From Aeromicrobium ginsengisoli (GTDB lineage: Bacteria; Actinomycetota; Actinomycetes; Propionibacteriales; Nocardioidaceae): a DNA stretch of 64,000 nt. Each line of letters opens with the position of its first letter. The stretch's first letter is position 1. Position numbers and translations under genes: made by a program. The stretch is taken from positions 186,001-250,000 of the forward strand of contig NZ_SDPQ02000002.1 in assembly GCF_004134905.2 (NCBI RefSeq). The letters are read 5' to 3'. Below are positions 54,127 to 64,000 of this stretch, in pieces. Below the pieces are notes generated by a model that saw nothing but the letters and a program-made list of their open reading frames with translations, made no database searches and had not been told where the DNA came from.

Positions 54127-56939
54127 GCTCCGTCGAGGTCGCGACCCGGGACGTCGTCGCCGAGCTGCGCAAGCTGGGTGTCGCGGAGGTCGACGACACC
54201 ACCTTGGCCCGTGCGCTCTACAGCACCGACGCGTCGCTCTACCGCGTCATCCCGCAGGTCGTCGTCCGCCCGCGCAGCGTCGAGGAGGTGCTCGCGACCG
54301 TCGAGGCCTGCCGCCTGACCGGTACGCCCCTGACCTCGCGCGGCGCCGGCACGTCGATCGCCGGCAACGCGGTCGGCACGGGCGTCGTCATCGACTTCAC
54401 CCGGCACCTCAACCGGGTCCACGACATCGACGTCGAGGCCCGCACGGCCCGTGTGGATCCCGGGACGGTCCACGCCGTGCTCCAGAAGGCGGCCTCGCCG
54501 TTCGGTCTGCGCTTCGGCCCGGACCCCTCGACCCACACCCGCTGCACCGTCGGCGGCATGATCGGCAACAACGCCTGCGGCTCGCGTGCGCTGGCCTATG
54601 GGCGCACGGCGGACAACGTCGTGGGCCTGGATGTCGTGACGATGGCGGGGGAGCAGCTCTCGGTGACCGCCGGAGGGCGCACAGAGTCACCGACCCTCGA
54701 CCGGCTCGACGAGGTCGTGCAGGGCGGCCTCGGCGTGATCCGCACGGAGTTCGGCAGGTTCGGCCGGCAGGTCTCCGGCTACAGCCTCGAGCACCTGCTG
54801 CCCGAGCGCGGCTTCGACGTCGCGACCTTCCTCGCCGGCACCGAAGGCACCCTCGCGACGATGACGTCGGCGACCGTGAGGCTCGTCGAGGATCCGCCGC
54901 ACCGGCAGATCCTCGTGCTCGGCTACGCATCGATGGCCGATGCCGCCGACGACGTCCCGGCACTCCTGCCGTTCGGCCCGACCGCGTGCGAGGGCCTCGA
55001 CTCCCGCATCGTCGACGTCTTCCGCATGCACAAGGGTTCGGTGCCCGAGCTGCCCCGCGGCCAGGGCTGGCTGTTCGTCGAGATCTCCGGCGACGATCCT
55101 GGCCTCGTCGCCGACACCGTGCAGCGTGCTTCGGCAGCGTCCTCGGCCATCGCGAGCCGGGTCGTCACCGACGTGCGCGAGCAAGCCGTGCTCTGGCGCA
55201 TCCGCGAGGAGGGCGCCGGCCTCGCGACCCGCACCTTGCCGGGCAAGGCGCTGTCGGGCTGGGAGGACGCCGCCGTGCCGCCCGACAAGCTCGGCACCTA
55301 TCTGCGCGAGTTCGAGTCGCTCCTTCGCGACCGGGGACTCGACGGCGTTCCCTACGGTCATTTCGGTGACGGCTGCATCCACATCCGGATCGACTTCCCA
55401 CTCGATGCTCCGGGCGGCAAGGAGGTGTTCCGGTCGTTCATGTTCGACGCCGCGTCACTCGTCGCGTCGCACGGTGGATCGTTCTCCGGCGAGCACGGCG
55501 ACGGTCGAGCGCGGTCCGAGCTGCTGCACCTGATGTACTCCGCCGAGGCGATCGACCTGTTCGCCCAGGTCAAGGCGGTGCTCGACCCCGATGACCTGCT
55601 CAACCCTGGCGTCCTCGTACGCCCGCGACCGGTCGACGCAGACCTCCGTGGGCCGGAGTCCTCACTGGACCGCCTCGACGGCAGGCTGGGCCTGCGGCTG
55701 CTGCACGACGACGGTGACTTCGGCAAGGCGGTCCACCGCTGCACCGGCGTCGGCAAGTGCATCGCCGACAACGCCGGGTCCAACGGCGTCATGTGCCCCT
55801 CCTTCCAGGCGACCCGCAACGAGAAGGACTCGACTCGCGGGCGCGCCCGGGTGCTGCAGGAGATGATCGACGGCCGCCTCGTGACGGGAGGGTTCCGTGC
55901 CGCAGAGGTCCACGAGGCCCTCGACCTGTGCCTGTCGTGCAAGGGGTGCGCCTCGGACTGCCCGACCGGCACTGACATGGCGACCTACAAGTCCGAGGTG
56001 CTGCACCAGTCGTACAAGGGGCGTCTCCGCCCGCGCAGTCACTACATCCTCGGCCGGCTGCCGTTCTGGGCGCGCGTCACCTCGCCGATCGCCTGGCTCG
56101 CCAACCTCGGCCTCCGCACGCCCGGCGTCCGGTCCCTCGCCCGCTGGGCGGCCGGCGTCGACCAGCGGCGCAGCCTGCCGACGTTCGCGCGGGGGAGCCT
56201 GAGTCGCTGGGCCCGCCGGCGTACGCCCGTCGCCGACGCGCCACGCGGCCGCGTGCTGCTGTGGGCCGACTCGTTCACCGACTTCTTCTCGACCGAGGGC
56301 GGCAAGGCAGCCGTACGTGTTCTCGAGGGCGCCGGCTACCGCGTCGAGCTCCTCGCCCGATCCGCGTGCTGCGGGCTGACGTGGATCACGACCGGACAGC
56401 TGGACAAGGCGCGGTCGATCGTCGGCAACGCCGTCGCGCAGCTTCATCCGTACGTCATGGAGGGCGTGCCGGTCGTGGGCCTCGAGCCGTCGTGCCTGGC
56501 CGTCCTGCGCTCGGACGCCGTCGAGCTGCTCGATGACCCACGCGCCGTCGACGTGGCCCGCGGCGTGTTCACCCTGTCGGAGCTGCTGCAGCGGACCGAG
56601 GGCTGGCGTGCGCCCGACCTCACGGGCACGACACTCGTCGTGCAGCCGCACTGCCACCAGGCGTCGGTGCTCGGGTTCGAGGCGGACCTGGCGATCATGC
56701 AGTCGACCGGCGCCACGATCCAGCGGCTGTCAGGCTGCTGCGGACTCGCCGGCAACTTCGGTGTCGAGAAGGGCCACTACGAGGTCTCGGTCGCGGTCGC
56801 CGAGCAGCAGCTGCTGCCTGCGGTTCGTAACGCTGGCGACAGCGCGATCGTTGTCGCTGACGGATTCTCCTGCAGGACTCAGCTGGACGACCTAGCCTCA
56901 ATAGACGCGCTGCACCTGGCGCAGCTCCTCGACCCCTGA
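54123..56939 (+). CDS. FAD- and Fe-S-containing D-2-hydroxyglutarate dehydrogenase-like protein (YdiJ family)
   Basis: 938 residues from the GTG at 54123 (GTGA overlap); a GTG one codon earlier also exists. Domains in order: FAD-binding PCMH domain (RGAGTSIAGNAVGTG; GPDPSTHTRCTVGGMIGNNACG), FAD-oxidase C-terminal domain ending GEHGDGRARSELL, then a ferredoxin-like Cys region (CTGVGKCIADN ... MCPSF; CLSCKGCASDCPTG) and two CCG domains (SACCGLTW; GCCGLAGNFG). The fused dehydrogenase/electron-transfer layout matches YdiJ, a D-2-hydroxyglutarate dehydrogenase in Escherichia coli; D-lactate or glycolate remain alternatives. Paired with the transhydrogenase it would regenerate 2-oxoglutarate and feed electrons to the respiratory chain. 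Confidence 0.88.
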   Translation: MSSVEVATRDVVAELRKLGVAEVDDTTLARALYSTDASLYRVIPQVVVRPRSVEEVLATVEACRLTGTPLTSRGAGTSIAGNAVGTGVVIDFTRHLNRVHDIDVEARTARVDPGTVHAVLQKAASPFGLRFGPDPSTHTRCTVGGMIGNNACGSRALAYGRTADNVVGLDVVTMAGEQLSVTAGGRTESPTLDRLDEVVQGGLGVIRTEFGRFGRQVSGYSLEHLLPERGFDVATFLAGTEGTLATMTSATVRLVEDPPHRQILVLGYASMADAADDVPALLPFGPTACEGLDSRIVDVFRMHKGSVPELPRGQGWLFVEISGDDPGLVADTVQRASAASSAIASRVVTDVREQAVLWRIREEGAGLATRTLPGKALSGWEDAAVPPDKLGTYLREFESLLRDRGLDGVPYGHFGDGCIHIRIDFPLDAPGGKEVFRSFMFDAASLVASHGGSFSGEHGDGRARSELLHLMYSAEAIDLFAQVKAVLDPDDLLNPGVLVRPRPVDADLRGPESSLDRLDGRLGLRLLHDDGDFGKAVHRCTGVGKCIADNAGSNGVMCPSFQATRNEKDSTRGRARVLQEMIDGRLVTGGFRAAEVHEALDLCLSCKGCASDCPTGTDMATYKSEVLHQSYKGRLRPRSHYILGRLPFWARVTSPIAWLANLGLRTPGVRSLARWAAGVDQRRSLPTFARGSLSRWARRRTPVADAPRGRVLLWADSFTDFFSTEGGKAAVRVLEGAGYRVELLARSACCGLTWITTGQLDKARSIVGNAVAQLHPYVMEGVPVVGLEPSCLAVLRSDAVELLDDPRAVDVARGVFTLSELLQRTEGWRAPDLTGTTLVVQPHCHQASVLGFEADLAIMQSTGATIQRLSGCCGLAGNFGVEKGHYEVSVAVAEQQLLPAVRNAGDSAIVVADGFSCRTQLDDLASIDALHLAQLLDP

Positions 56940-56954
56940 CCGGAAGCTGGCGAC

Positions 56955-57680
56955 ATGGATCACATGCTCGAGCTCGGCTCGGCCATGTCCCGGTTCGCCG
57001 AGCTCGTCGGCAAGGCGGCGGGAGACGAGCCCGTCCCCGCGTGCCAGGCGTGGAACGTCCGCGACCTGACGACCCACCTCGGCACGATCCATCGTTGGGC
57101 CGCCGCGACGGTGCTGAGCGGCCAGCGGCTCCACGAGCCGGAGCCGATCGTCACCGAACCCGTCGTCGAGTGGTACGCCGGCACCGCTACAGCCCTGCTC
57201 AGTGCGCTGCAGGCCGTCAGCCCCGACGAGCCCGTCCCCAACTTCTCGTACGTCGGTGAGCGGGCCGCGTTCTGGGCTCGCCGGCAGATGCACGAGACGA
57301 CGGTGCACGCGGTCGATGCCGCGCAGTCCCTGGGCATCCACGAGGACGACTGGGGGATCGCCGCATCGGTCGCCGCCGACGGCGTCGACGAGGTCCTCCA
57401 GGTGTTCTTCCCGCGGATGACCGCCCGCCGCCAGCGCCCTGACGTACGTTCGCGGATCCGGCTGGTCGCCACCGACACCCACCAGTCCTGGCTGATCGCG
57501 CCCGGCGACGGCGACCTGGGCCCGCCGATCCAGCTGCACCCCTCGCTGGATGCCGACGGATCCGTGAGTGGCACCGCCGCCGAGCTCTACCTCGGCCTCT
57601 GGAAGCGGGTGGGCCCCGAGCGGCTCGACTTCGAGGGCGTCGACGGACGCATCCTGTTCGACGGTCCCATCACGCCCTGA
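56955..57680 (+). CDS. Maleylpyruvate isomerase family (MDMPI) mycothiol-dependent-type protein
   Basis: 241 residues. N-terminal DinB-like four-helix domain with the metal-type histidines LTTHLGTIHRW and RRQMHETTVHAVDA, then a C-terminal MDMPI domain (SRIRLVATDTHQSWLI; LYLGLWKRVG). The family includes mycothiol-dependent maleylpyruvate isomerase, but most actinobacterial members are uncharacterised mycothiol S-transferases. Start ATG at 56955, 15 bp after the dehydrogenase stop; an ATG at 56964 is possible. May be transcribed with the catabolic module but a shared function is not evident. Confidence 0.85.
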   Translation: MDHMLELGSAMSRFAELVGKAAGDEPVPACQAWNVRDLTTHLGTIHRWAAATVLSGQRLHEPEPIVTEPVVEWYAGTATALLSALQAVSPDEPVPNFSYVGERAAFWARRQMHETTVHAVDAAQSLGIHEDDWGIAASVAADGVDEVLQVFFPRMTARRQRPDVRSRIRLVATDTHQSWLIAPGDGDLGPPIQLHPSLDADGSVSGTAAELYLGLWKRVGPERLDFEGVDGRILFDGPITP

Positions 57681-57982
57681 CCGGTCGATCCTTGAACTTG
57701 TCGGCCCCCGCTCCTTGAGCCTGTCGAAAGGATTTCCCCTGCCTTTTGACTGAACTCACGAGGTTTCGACAGGTGGGCGCTGCGCGCCGGCACGCTCAAC
57801 GTCCCTCGACGCTCGCTCGCAGAGCACGCTCGGTCGAGTGATTTGGAAGTACCCGAGGCTGCCCGGTAGTATTGGCTGCTGTGCCTGAACCACTCAGGCC
57901 GATGCACGCATCCTGCCGGATTACCCGGTGGCGAGTGCATCACGACTCATGGCTCACACCAGTCAGAAGAAGGAAGTTTGTA
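57681..57982. repeat. Intergenic repeat region and rpsL promoter
   Basis: No gene. Near 57689-57703 and 57711-57725 a direct repeat TCCTTGA(A/G)C(T/C)TGTCG occurs. CCTGTCGAAA (57720-57729) is inverted as TTTCGACAGG (57764-57773). Elements with CCTGTCGAAA/TTTCGACAGG are, as I recall, dispersed intergenic repeats in Nocardioidaceae-type genomes. The rpsL promoter follows: TTGGAA (57843-57848), 18 nt, TAGTAT (57867-57872), leaving a leader of about 105 nt. Confidence 0.55.
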
Positions 57983-58357
57983 GTGCCCACGATCAACCAG
58001 CTGGTCCGCAAGGGCCGCCAGCGCAAGGTCGTCAAGACGACGACTCCCGCGCTCAAGGGTTCGCCTCAGCGCCGCGGTGTCTGCACCCGCGTCTACACCA
58101 CCACTCCGAAGAAGCCCAACTCCGCGCTCCGCAAGGTGGCCCGCGTGAAGCTCTCGAGTGGCACCGAGGTCACTGCATACATTCCGGGCGAGGGCCACAA
58201 CCTGCAGGAGCACTCGATCGTGCTCGTGCGTGGTGGCCGAGTCAAGGACCTTCCCGGTGTCCGTTACAAGATCGTGCGCGGCGCCCTGGACACGCAGGCC
58301 GTCAAGGGCCGCAAGCAGGCTCGCAGCCGTTACGGCGCGAAGAAGGAGAAGAGCTAA
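57983..58357 (+). CDS. rpsL: 30S ribosomal protein S12
   Basis: 124 residues from the GTG at 57983, with AGAAGGAAG upstream; the longer open frame covers the leader. Conserved decoding-site motifs are [19 protein letters not shown] and [13 protein letters not shown], then [19 protein letters not shown]. The lysines whose mutation gives streptomycin resistance (K43 in PKKPNS and K88 in GRVKDLPG) are wild type. Its stop overlaps the rpsG start by one base. Confidence 0.97.
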   Translation: MPTINQLVRKGRQRKVVKTTTPALKGSPQRRGVCTRVYTTTPKKPNSALRKVARVKLSSGTEVTAYIPGEGHNLQEHSIVLVRGGRVKDLPGVRYKIVRGALDTQAVKGRKQARSRYGAKKEKS

Positions 58358-58827
58358 TGCCTCGTAAGGGTCCGGCAACCAAGCGCCCCGTCGAGACTGA
58401 CCCCGTCTACGGGAGCCAGCTCGTCACCTCGCTCATCAACAAGGTCCTGGTCGACGGCAAGAAGCAGGTCGCCCAGCGCATCGTCTACACCGCGCTCGAA
58501 GGCACCCGCGAGAAGTCCGGCACCGATCCGGTCATCACGCTCAAGCGTGCGCTCGACAACGTCAAGCCGTCGATCGAGGTCAAGAGCCGCCGCGTCGGTG
58601 GCGCGACCTATCAGGTCCCGATCGAGGTTCGCGCGGTCCGCCAGAACACGCTGGCGCTGCGTTGGCTCGTCAGCTTCGCTGGCGCCCGTCGCGAGAAGAC
58701 CATGGCCGAGCGCCTCATGAACGAGCTGCTCGACGCCTCCAACGGTCTCGGCGGCGCCGTCAAGAAGCGTGAGGACACGCACAAGATGGCCGAAGCCAAC
58801 AAGGCCTTCGCTCACTACCGCTGGTAA
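58357..58827 (+). CDS. rpsG: 30S ribosomal protein S7
   Basis: 156 residues from the ATG at 58357 (TAATG overlap with rpsL). Full-length S7: [19 protein letters not shown] at the N-terminus, [46 protein letters not shown], and a C-terminal helix ending [15 protein letters not shown]. Organises the 3' domain of 16S rRNA and is the usual translational regulator of the str operon. Confidence 0.97.
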   Translation: MPRKGPATKRPVETDPVYGSQLVTSLINKVLVDGKKQVAQRIVYTALEGTREKSGTDPVITLKRALDNVKPSIEVKSRRVGGATYQVPIEVRAVRQNTLALRWLVSFAGARREKTMAERLMNELLDASNGLGGAVKKREDTHKMAEANKAFAHYRW

Positions 58828-58895
58828 GTCAGCAACACATTCACCCGTCGCCGTGACCCGGCGATGCTCCGCAACAAAGGAAAGCGACCAAACTC

Positions 58896-61007
<2,112 letters not shown>

Positions 61008-61014
61008 CAGCGGT

Positions 61015-61030
61015 CCATCTCATAAGATGG
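61015..61030. promoter_or_regulatory. Hairpin/-10 candidate between fusA and tuf
   Basis: CCATCT-CATA-AGATGG is a perfect 6-bp inverted repeat with a TAAGAT (61023-61028) inside it. It may be an extra promoter for tuf or an RNA hairpin regulating its excess expression. Confidence 0.3.
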
Positions 61031-61097
61031 CCTGAGGCTTCCGTACGGCGGGACCCAACGGCGTTCAACAGCAACCAATTCGAAGAAGGAGCCCCAA

Positions 61098-62291
<1,194 letters not shown>

Positions 62292-62310
62292 GCTAGCCAC
62301 ACCAGCTCAT

Positions 62311-62348
62311 CGAGAGCCCCGTCCTGCTTCGGCAGGGCGGGGCTCTCG
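62311..62348 (+). terminator. Strong terminator after tuf
   Basis: CGAGAGCCCCGTCCTGC (62311-62327), TTCG loop, GCAGGGCGGGGCTCTCG (62332-62348): a 17-bp stem with a single G-T pair. Confidence 0.88.
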
Positions 62349-62443
62349 GCATACCGGACGGCCTTGCTGGGAGTGGTTCCCGGTCGCGTCCTTTTGGCGG
62401 ACAGCGGCTCGTTGTTTTCGCAACACCGCCCTATCCTTAATGC

Positions 62444-63358
62444 ATGGGACACGACCACGCGCACGGTGCCGGCGCGGCGCACCGCGGCCGGCTGGCGCTG
62501 GTCCTTGCGCTGTCGGTCGGCGTCCTGGTCGTCGAGGCCGTGGTCGCCTGGCTCACCGGCAGTCTCGCGCTGCTGGCCGACGCCGGGCACATGCTGGGCG
62601 ACTCCTTCGGCATCGTGATGGCGCTCGCGGCGATCACGGTCGCGCAACGCGGCGGGGGTCCGGGTTCGCGGCGCACGTTCGGCTACTCCCGCACCGAGGT
62701 GCTCGCCGCCGGCGCCAACGGTCTCATCCTGCTCGGGCTGGCCGCCTGGGTCACCTACAGCGCGATTCGCCGCTTCGGGGACTCGCCGGAGCTCGAGGGC
62801 GGGCTGATCCTGGTGGCCGGCGGCATCGGCCTGGTGGTCAACCTCATCGGCCTGCTGCTGCTCCGACACGGCGCGCAGGAGAGCATCAACGTCCGCGGTG
62901 CCTATCTCGAGGTGCTGGGCGATGCCCTGGGGTCGGTCGCGGTCCTGGTCTCGGCCACGGTCATCTTGTTGACCGACTGGTATCCCGCCGACGCCATCGC
63001 CTCACTCGTGATCGCAGCGATGATCGTGCCACGCGCGATCTCGCTGCTCAGGGAGGTGGCCGAGGTGCTGCTGGAGTCGACGCCTCGCGATGTCGACCTG
63101 GGCGAGCTGCGCCAGCACATCCTGGCGATGGACGGGGTCAAGGACGTCCACGACCTGCACGTATGGACCATCACGTCCGGGATGCCGGTCATGAGCGCGC
63201 ACGTCGTGGTGGAGGACTCGGTCACCGAGATGAACGACGCGCACGGCGTCCTCGACCGGCTGCGCGGCTGTCTGGCCGAGCACTTCGACGTCGAGCACTC
63301 GACATTCCAGATCGAGCCCGCAGGCCACGTGGACTCCGAGAGCCACGTGCATCACTAG
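62444..63358 (+). CDS. Cation diffusion facilitator (CzcD/ZitB-like Zn/Cd/Co exporter)
   Basis: 304 residues with a His-rich N-terminus (GHDHAHG) and C-terminus (SHVHH). Six membrane helices are expected; the transport-site motifs are DAGHMLGD (helix 2) and EVLGDALGS (helix 5), giving the HxxxD/HxxxD-like set of Zn-type CDF proteins (second site GD rather than HD). A cytoplasmic metal-sensing domain follows (VKDVHDLHVWTITSGMPVMSAHVV). TATCCT at 62432-62437 ends 6 nt before the ATG, so a leaderless mRNA is likely. GTTG-N6-CAAC (62411-62424) just upstream of that -10 may be an operator. Confidence 0.93.
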   Translation: MGHDHAHGAGAAHRGRLALVLALSVGVLVVEAVVAWLTGSLALLADAGHMLGDSFGIVMALAAITVAQRGGGPGSRRTFGYSRTEVLAAGANGLILLGLAAWVTYSAIRRFGDSPELEGGLILVAGGIGLVVNLIGLLLLRHGAQESINVRGAYLEVLGDALGSVAVLVSATVILLTDWYPADAIASLVIAAMIVPRAISLLREVAEVLLESTPRDVDLGELRQHILAMDGVKDVHDLHVWTITSGMPVMSAHVVVEDSVTEMNDAHGVLDRLRGCLAEHFDVEHSTFQIEPAGHVDSESHVHH

Positions 63359-63673
63359 CGCCCGGCTAGCACCTCGCGGCCTCGATTTGTATTAACCACG
63401 ACGGGTCTGTCAGAATAGTTCGGTTGCTCCGGCTCGATCGCTGGGGCGCCGAACGTCCGGCCTCTCACGCCGATCATGACGCCGGTGCCGAACCTGAGAT
63501 CGAGCTTGTCCCGCTGAAAGCGGGTCCAACCACCTAACTCGACAAGTGTGTGACGTATGCGCCCATGTGGCCGCGACACGCCCGACCTCGGGGGTCGGCG
63601 GGAGGGAGGAGCCTTTCTCCCTCGATCCGGGGCGAGACTGCGAAGCGAACGAACGTAAAGGACAAGCGAGAGC
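63359..63673 (+). promoter_or_regulatory. S10-operon promoter and long leader
   Basis: No gene in these 315 bp. A promoter TTGTAT (63387-63392), 18 nt, CAGAAT (63411-63416) lies about 260 bp before rpsJ. The leader contains hairpins such as CCCGCTGAAAGCGGG near 63511-63525 and GGGAG/CTCCC pairing near 63600-63625, so it may carry feedback control by a ribosomal protein, as in other S10 operons. Confidence 0.55.
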
Positions 63674-63982
63674 ATGGCGGGACAAAAAATCCGTATCCGG
63701 CTCAAGGCCTACGACCACGAGGTCATTGACTCGTCGGCGCGCAAGATCGTCGACACGGTGACGCGCACGGGCGCCAAGGTCGCAGGACCGGTGCCGTTGC
63801 CCACCGAGAAGAACGTGTTCTGCGTGATCCGTTCGCCGCACAAGTACAAGGACAGCCGCGAGCACTTCGAGATGCGCACGCACAAGCGCCTCATCGACAT
63901 CATTGACCCGACGCCGAAGACAGTCGACTCGCTCATGCGCCTCGACCTGCCTGCCGGCGTCGACATCGAGATCAAGCTCTGA
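63674..63982 (+). CDS. rpsJ: 30S ribosomal protein S10
   Basis: 102 residues from the ATG at 63674, preceded by AAAGGACAAGCGAGAGC. Full-length S10 (NusE): [58 protein letters not shown] and the end [12 protein letters not shown]. Acts in the small-subunit head and in NusB-NusE antitermination. First gene of the large S10 ribosomal cluster that continues past the window. Confidence 0.97.
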   Translation: MAGQKIRIRLKAYDHEVIDSSARKIVDTVTRTGAKVAGPVPLPTEKNVFCVIRSPHKYKDSREHFEMRTHKRLIDIIDPTPKTVDSLMRLDLPAGVDIEIKL

Positions 63983-63996
63983 GGGGGACAGCGACC

Positions 63997-64000
63997 ATGA
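63997..64000 (+). CDS. Start codon of the next gene, presumably rplC (truncated)
   Basis: An ATG at 63997 follows rpsJ by 14 bp, with GAGGGGGA about 10 nt upstream as ribosome site. In this cluster rplC (L3) normally follows rpsJ; only the start codon is inside the window, so identity rests on gene order. Confidence 0.4.

Overview
The window is one continuous stretch of high-GC actinobacterial chromosome with no mobile elements, rRNA or CRISPR. GTG/TTG starts are frequent, genes overlap by ATGA/GTGA, and actinobacterial families are present (SigK/RskA, mce operon, mycothiol-type MDMPI protein, cutinase, LppX-like lipoprotein). Gene content and order suggest Propionibacteriales/Nocardioidaceae (Nocardioides- or Aeromicrobium-like); that is inference. 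The right half is the ribosomal/RNA polymerase backbone: tRNA-Thr, tRNA-Met, rpmG, murB ... tRNA-Trp, secE, nusG, rplK, rplA ... rplJ, rplL ... rpoB, rpoC ... rpsL, rpsG, fusA, tuf ... rpsJ, with lineage-specific inserts between the blocks.

Layout. 1-2156: end of an FtsX-like ABC permease. 2231-4676: polar amino-acid ABC importer. 4742-11260: a SigK stress module. It holds sigK-rskA, an FAD oxidoreductase-DUF1365-DUF1295 operon, and an opposing operon for a membrane molybdopterin oxidoreductase plus a fasciclin lipoprotein. Three nearly identical promoter elements (C(C/A)ATCC-N16-CGAA) precede these three units. 11346-17687: two small membrane proteins, a NarL-type two-component system, two more small membrane/exported proteins and an OmpR-type two-component system. 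17692-24217: pyrD, two tRNAs, rpmG, murB, three tandem DUF4190 genes, adenosine deaminase and malic enzyme. 24302-29325: secE-nusG-rplKA, a lipoprotein and rplJL with a structured leader.

29338-40651: a complete mce lipid-uptake operon (ATPase, two YrbE permeases, MceA-F, two Mce-associated proteins), encoded between rplL and rpoB and led by its own ATPase gene. 40859-48400: rpoB and rpoC. 48406-50799: cutinase lipoprotein, acyltransferase-3 and a NUDIX hydrolase. 50778-51908: a lipoprotein of unknown function. 51976-56939: a GntR/FCD regulator, a hydroxyacid-oxoacid transhydrogenase and a large FAD/Fe-S D-2-hydroxyglutarate-type dehydrogenase. These three form a coherent putative 4-hydroxybutyrate/D-2-hydroxyglutarate catabolic module with a cluster of perfect palindromes in front of the regulator gene. 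56955-63982: an MDMPI-family protein, rpsL-rpsG-fusA-tuf, a cation diffusion facilitator and rpsJ. The first bases of the next gene (presumably rplC) are at the end.

The most interesting points are regulatory: the SigK-type promoter triplet, the palindrome array before the GntR gene, a perfect palindrome filling the spacer of the tRNA-Trp/secE promoter, a cluster of GT(C/T)AC elements before the mce operon, and a recurring TANNNT-N6/7-start-codon geometry that predicts leaderless transcripts. No wholly novel system is visible. All promoter and operator calls are by eye and carry no statistics.
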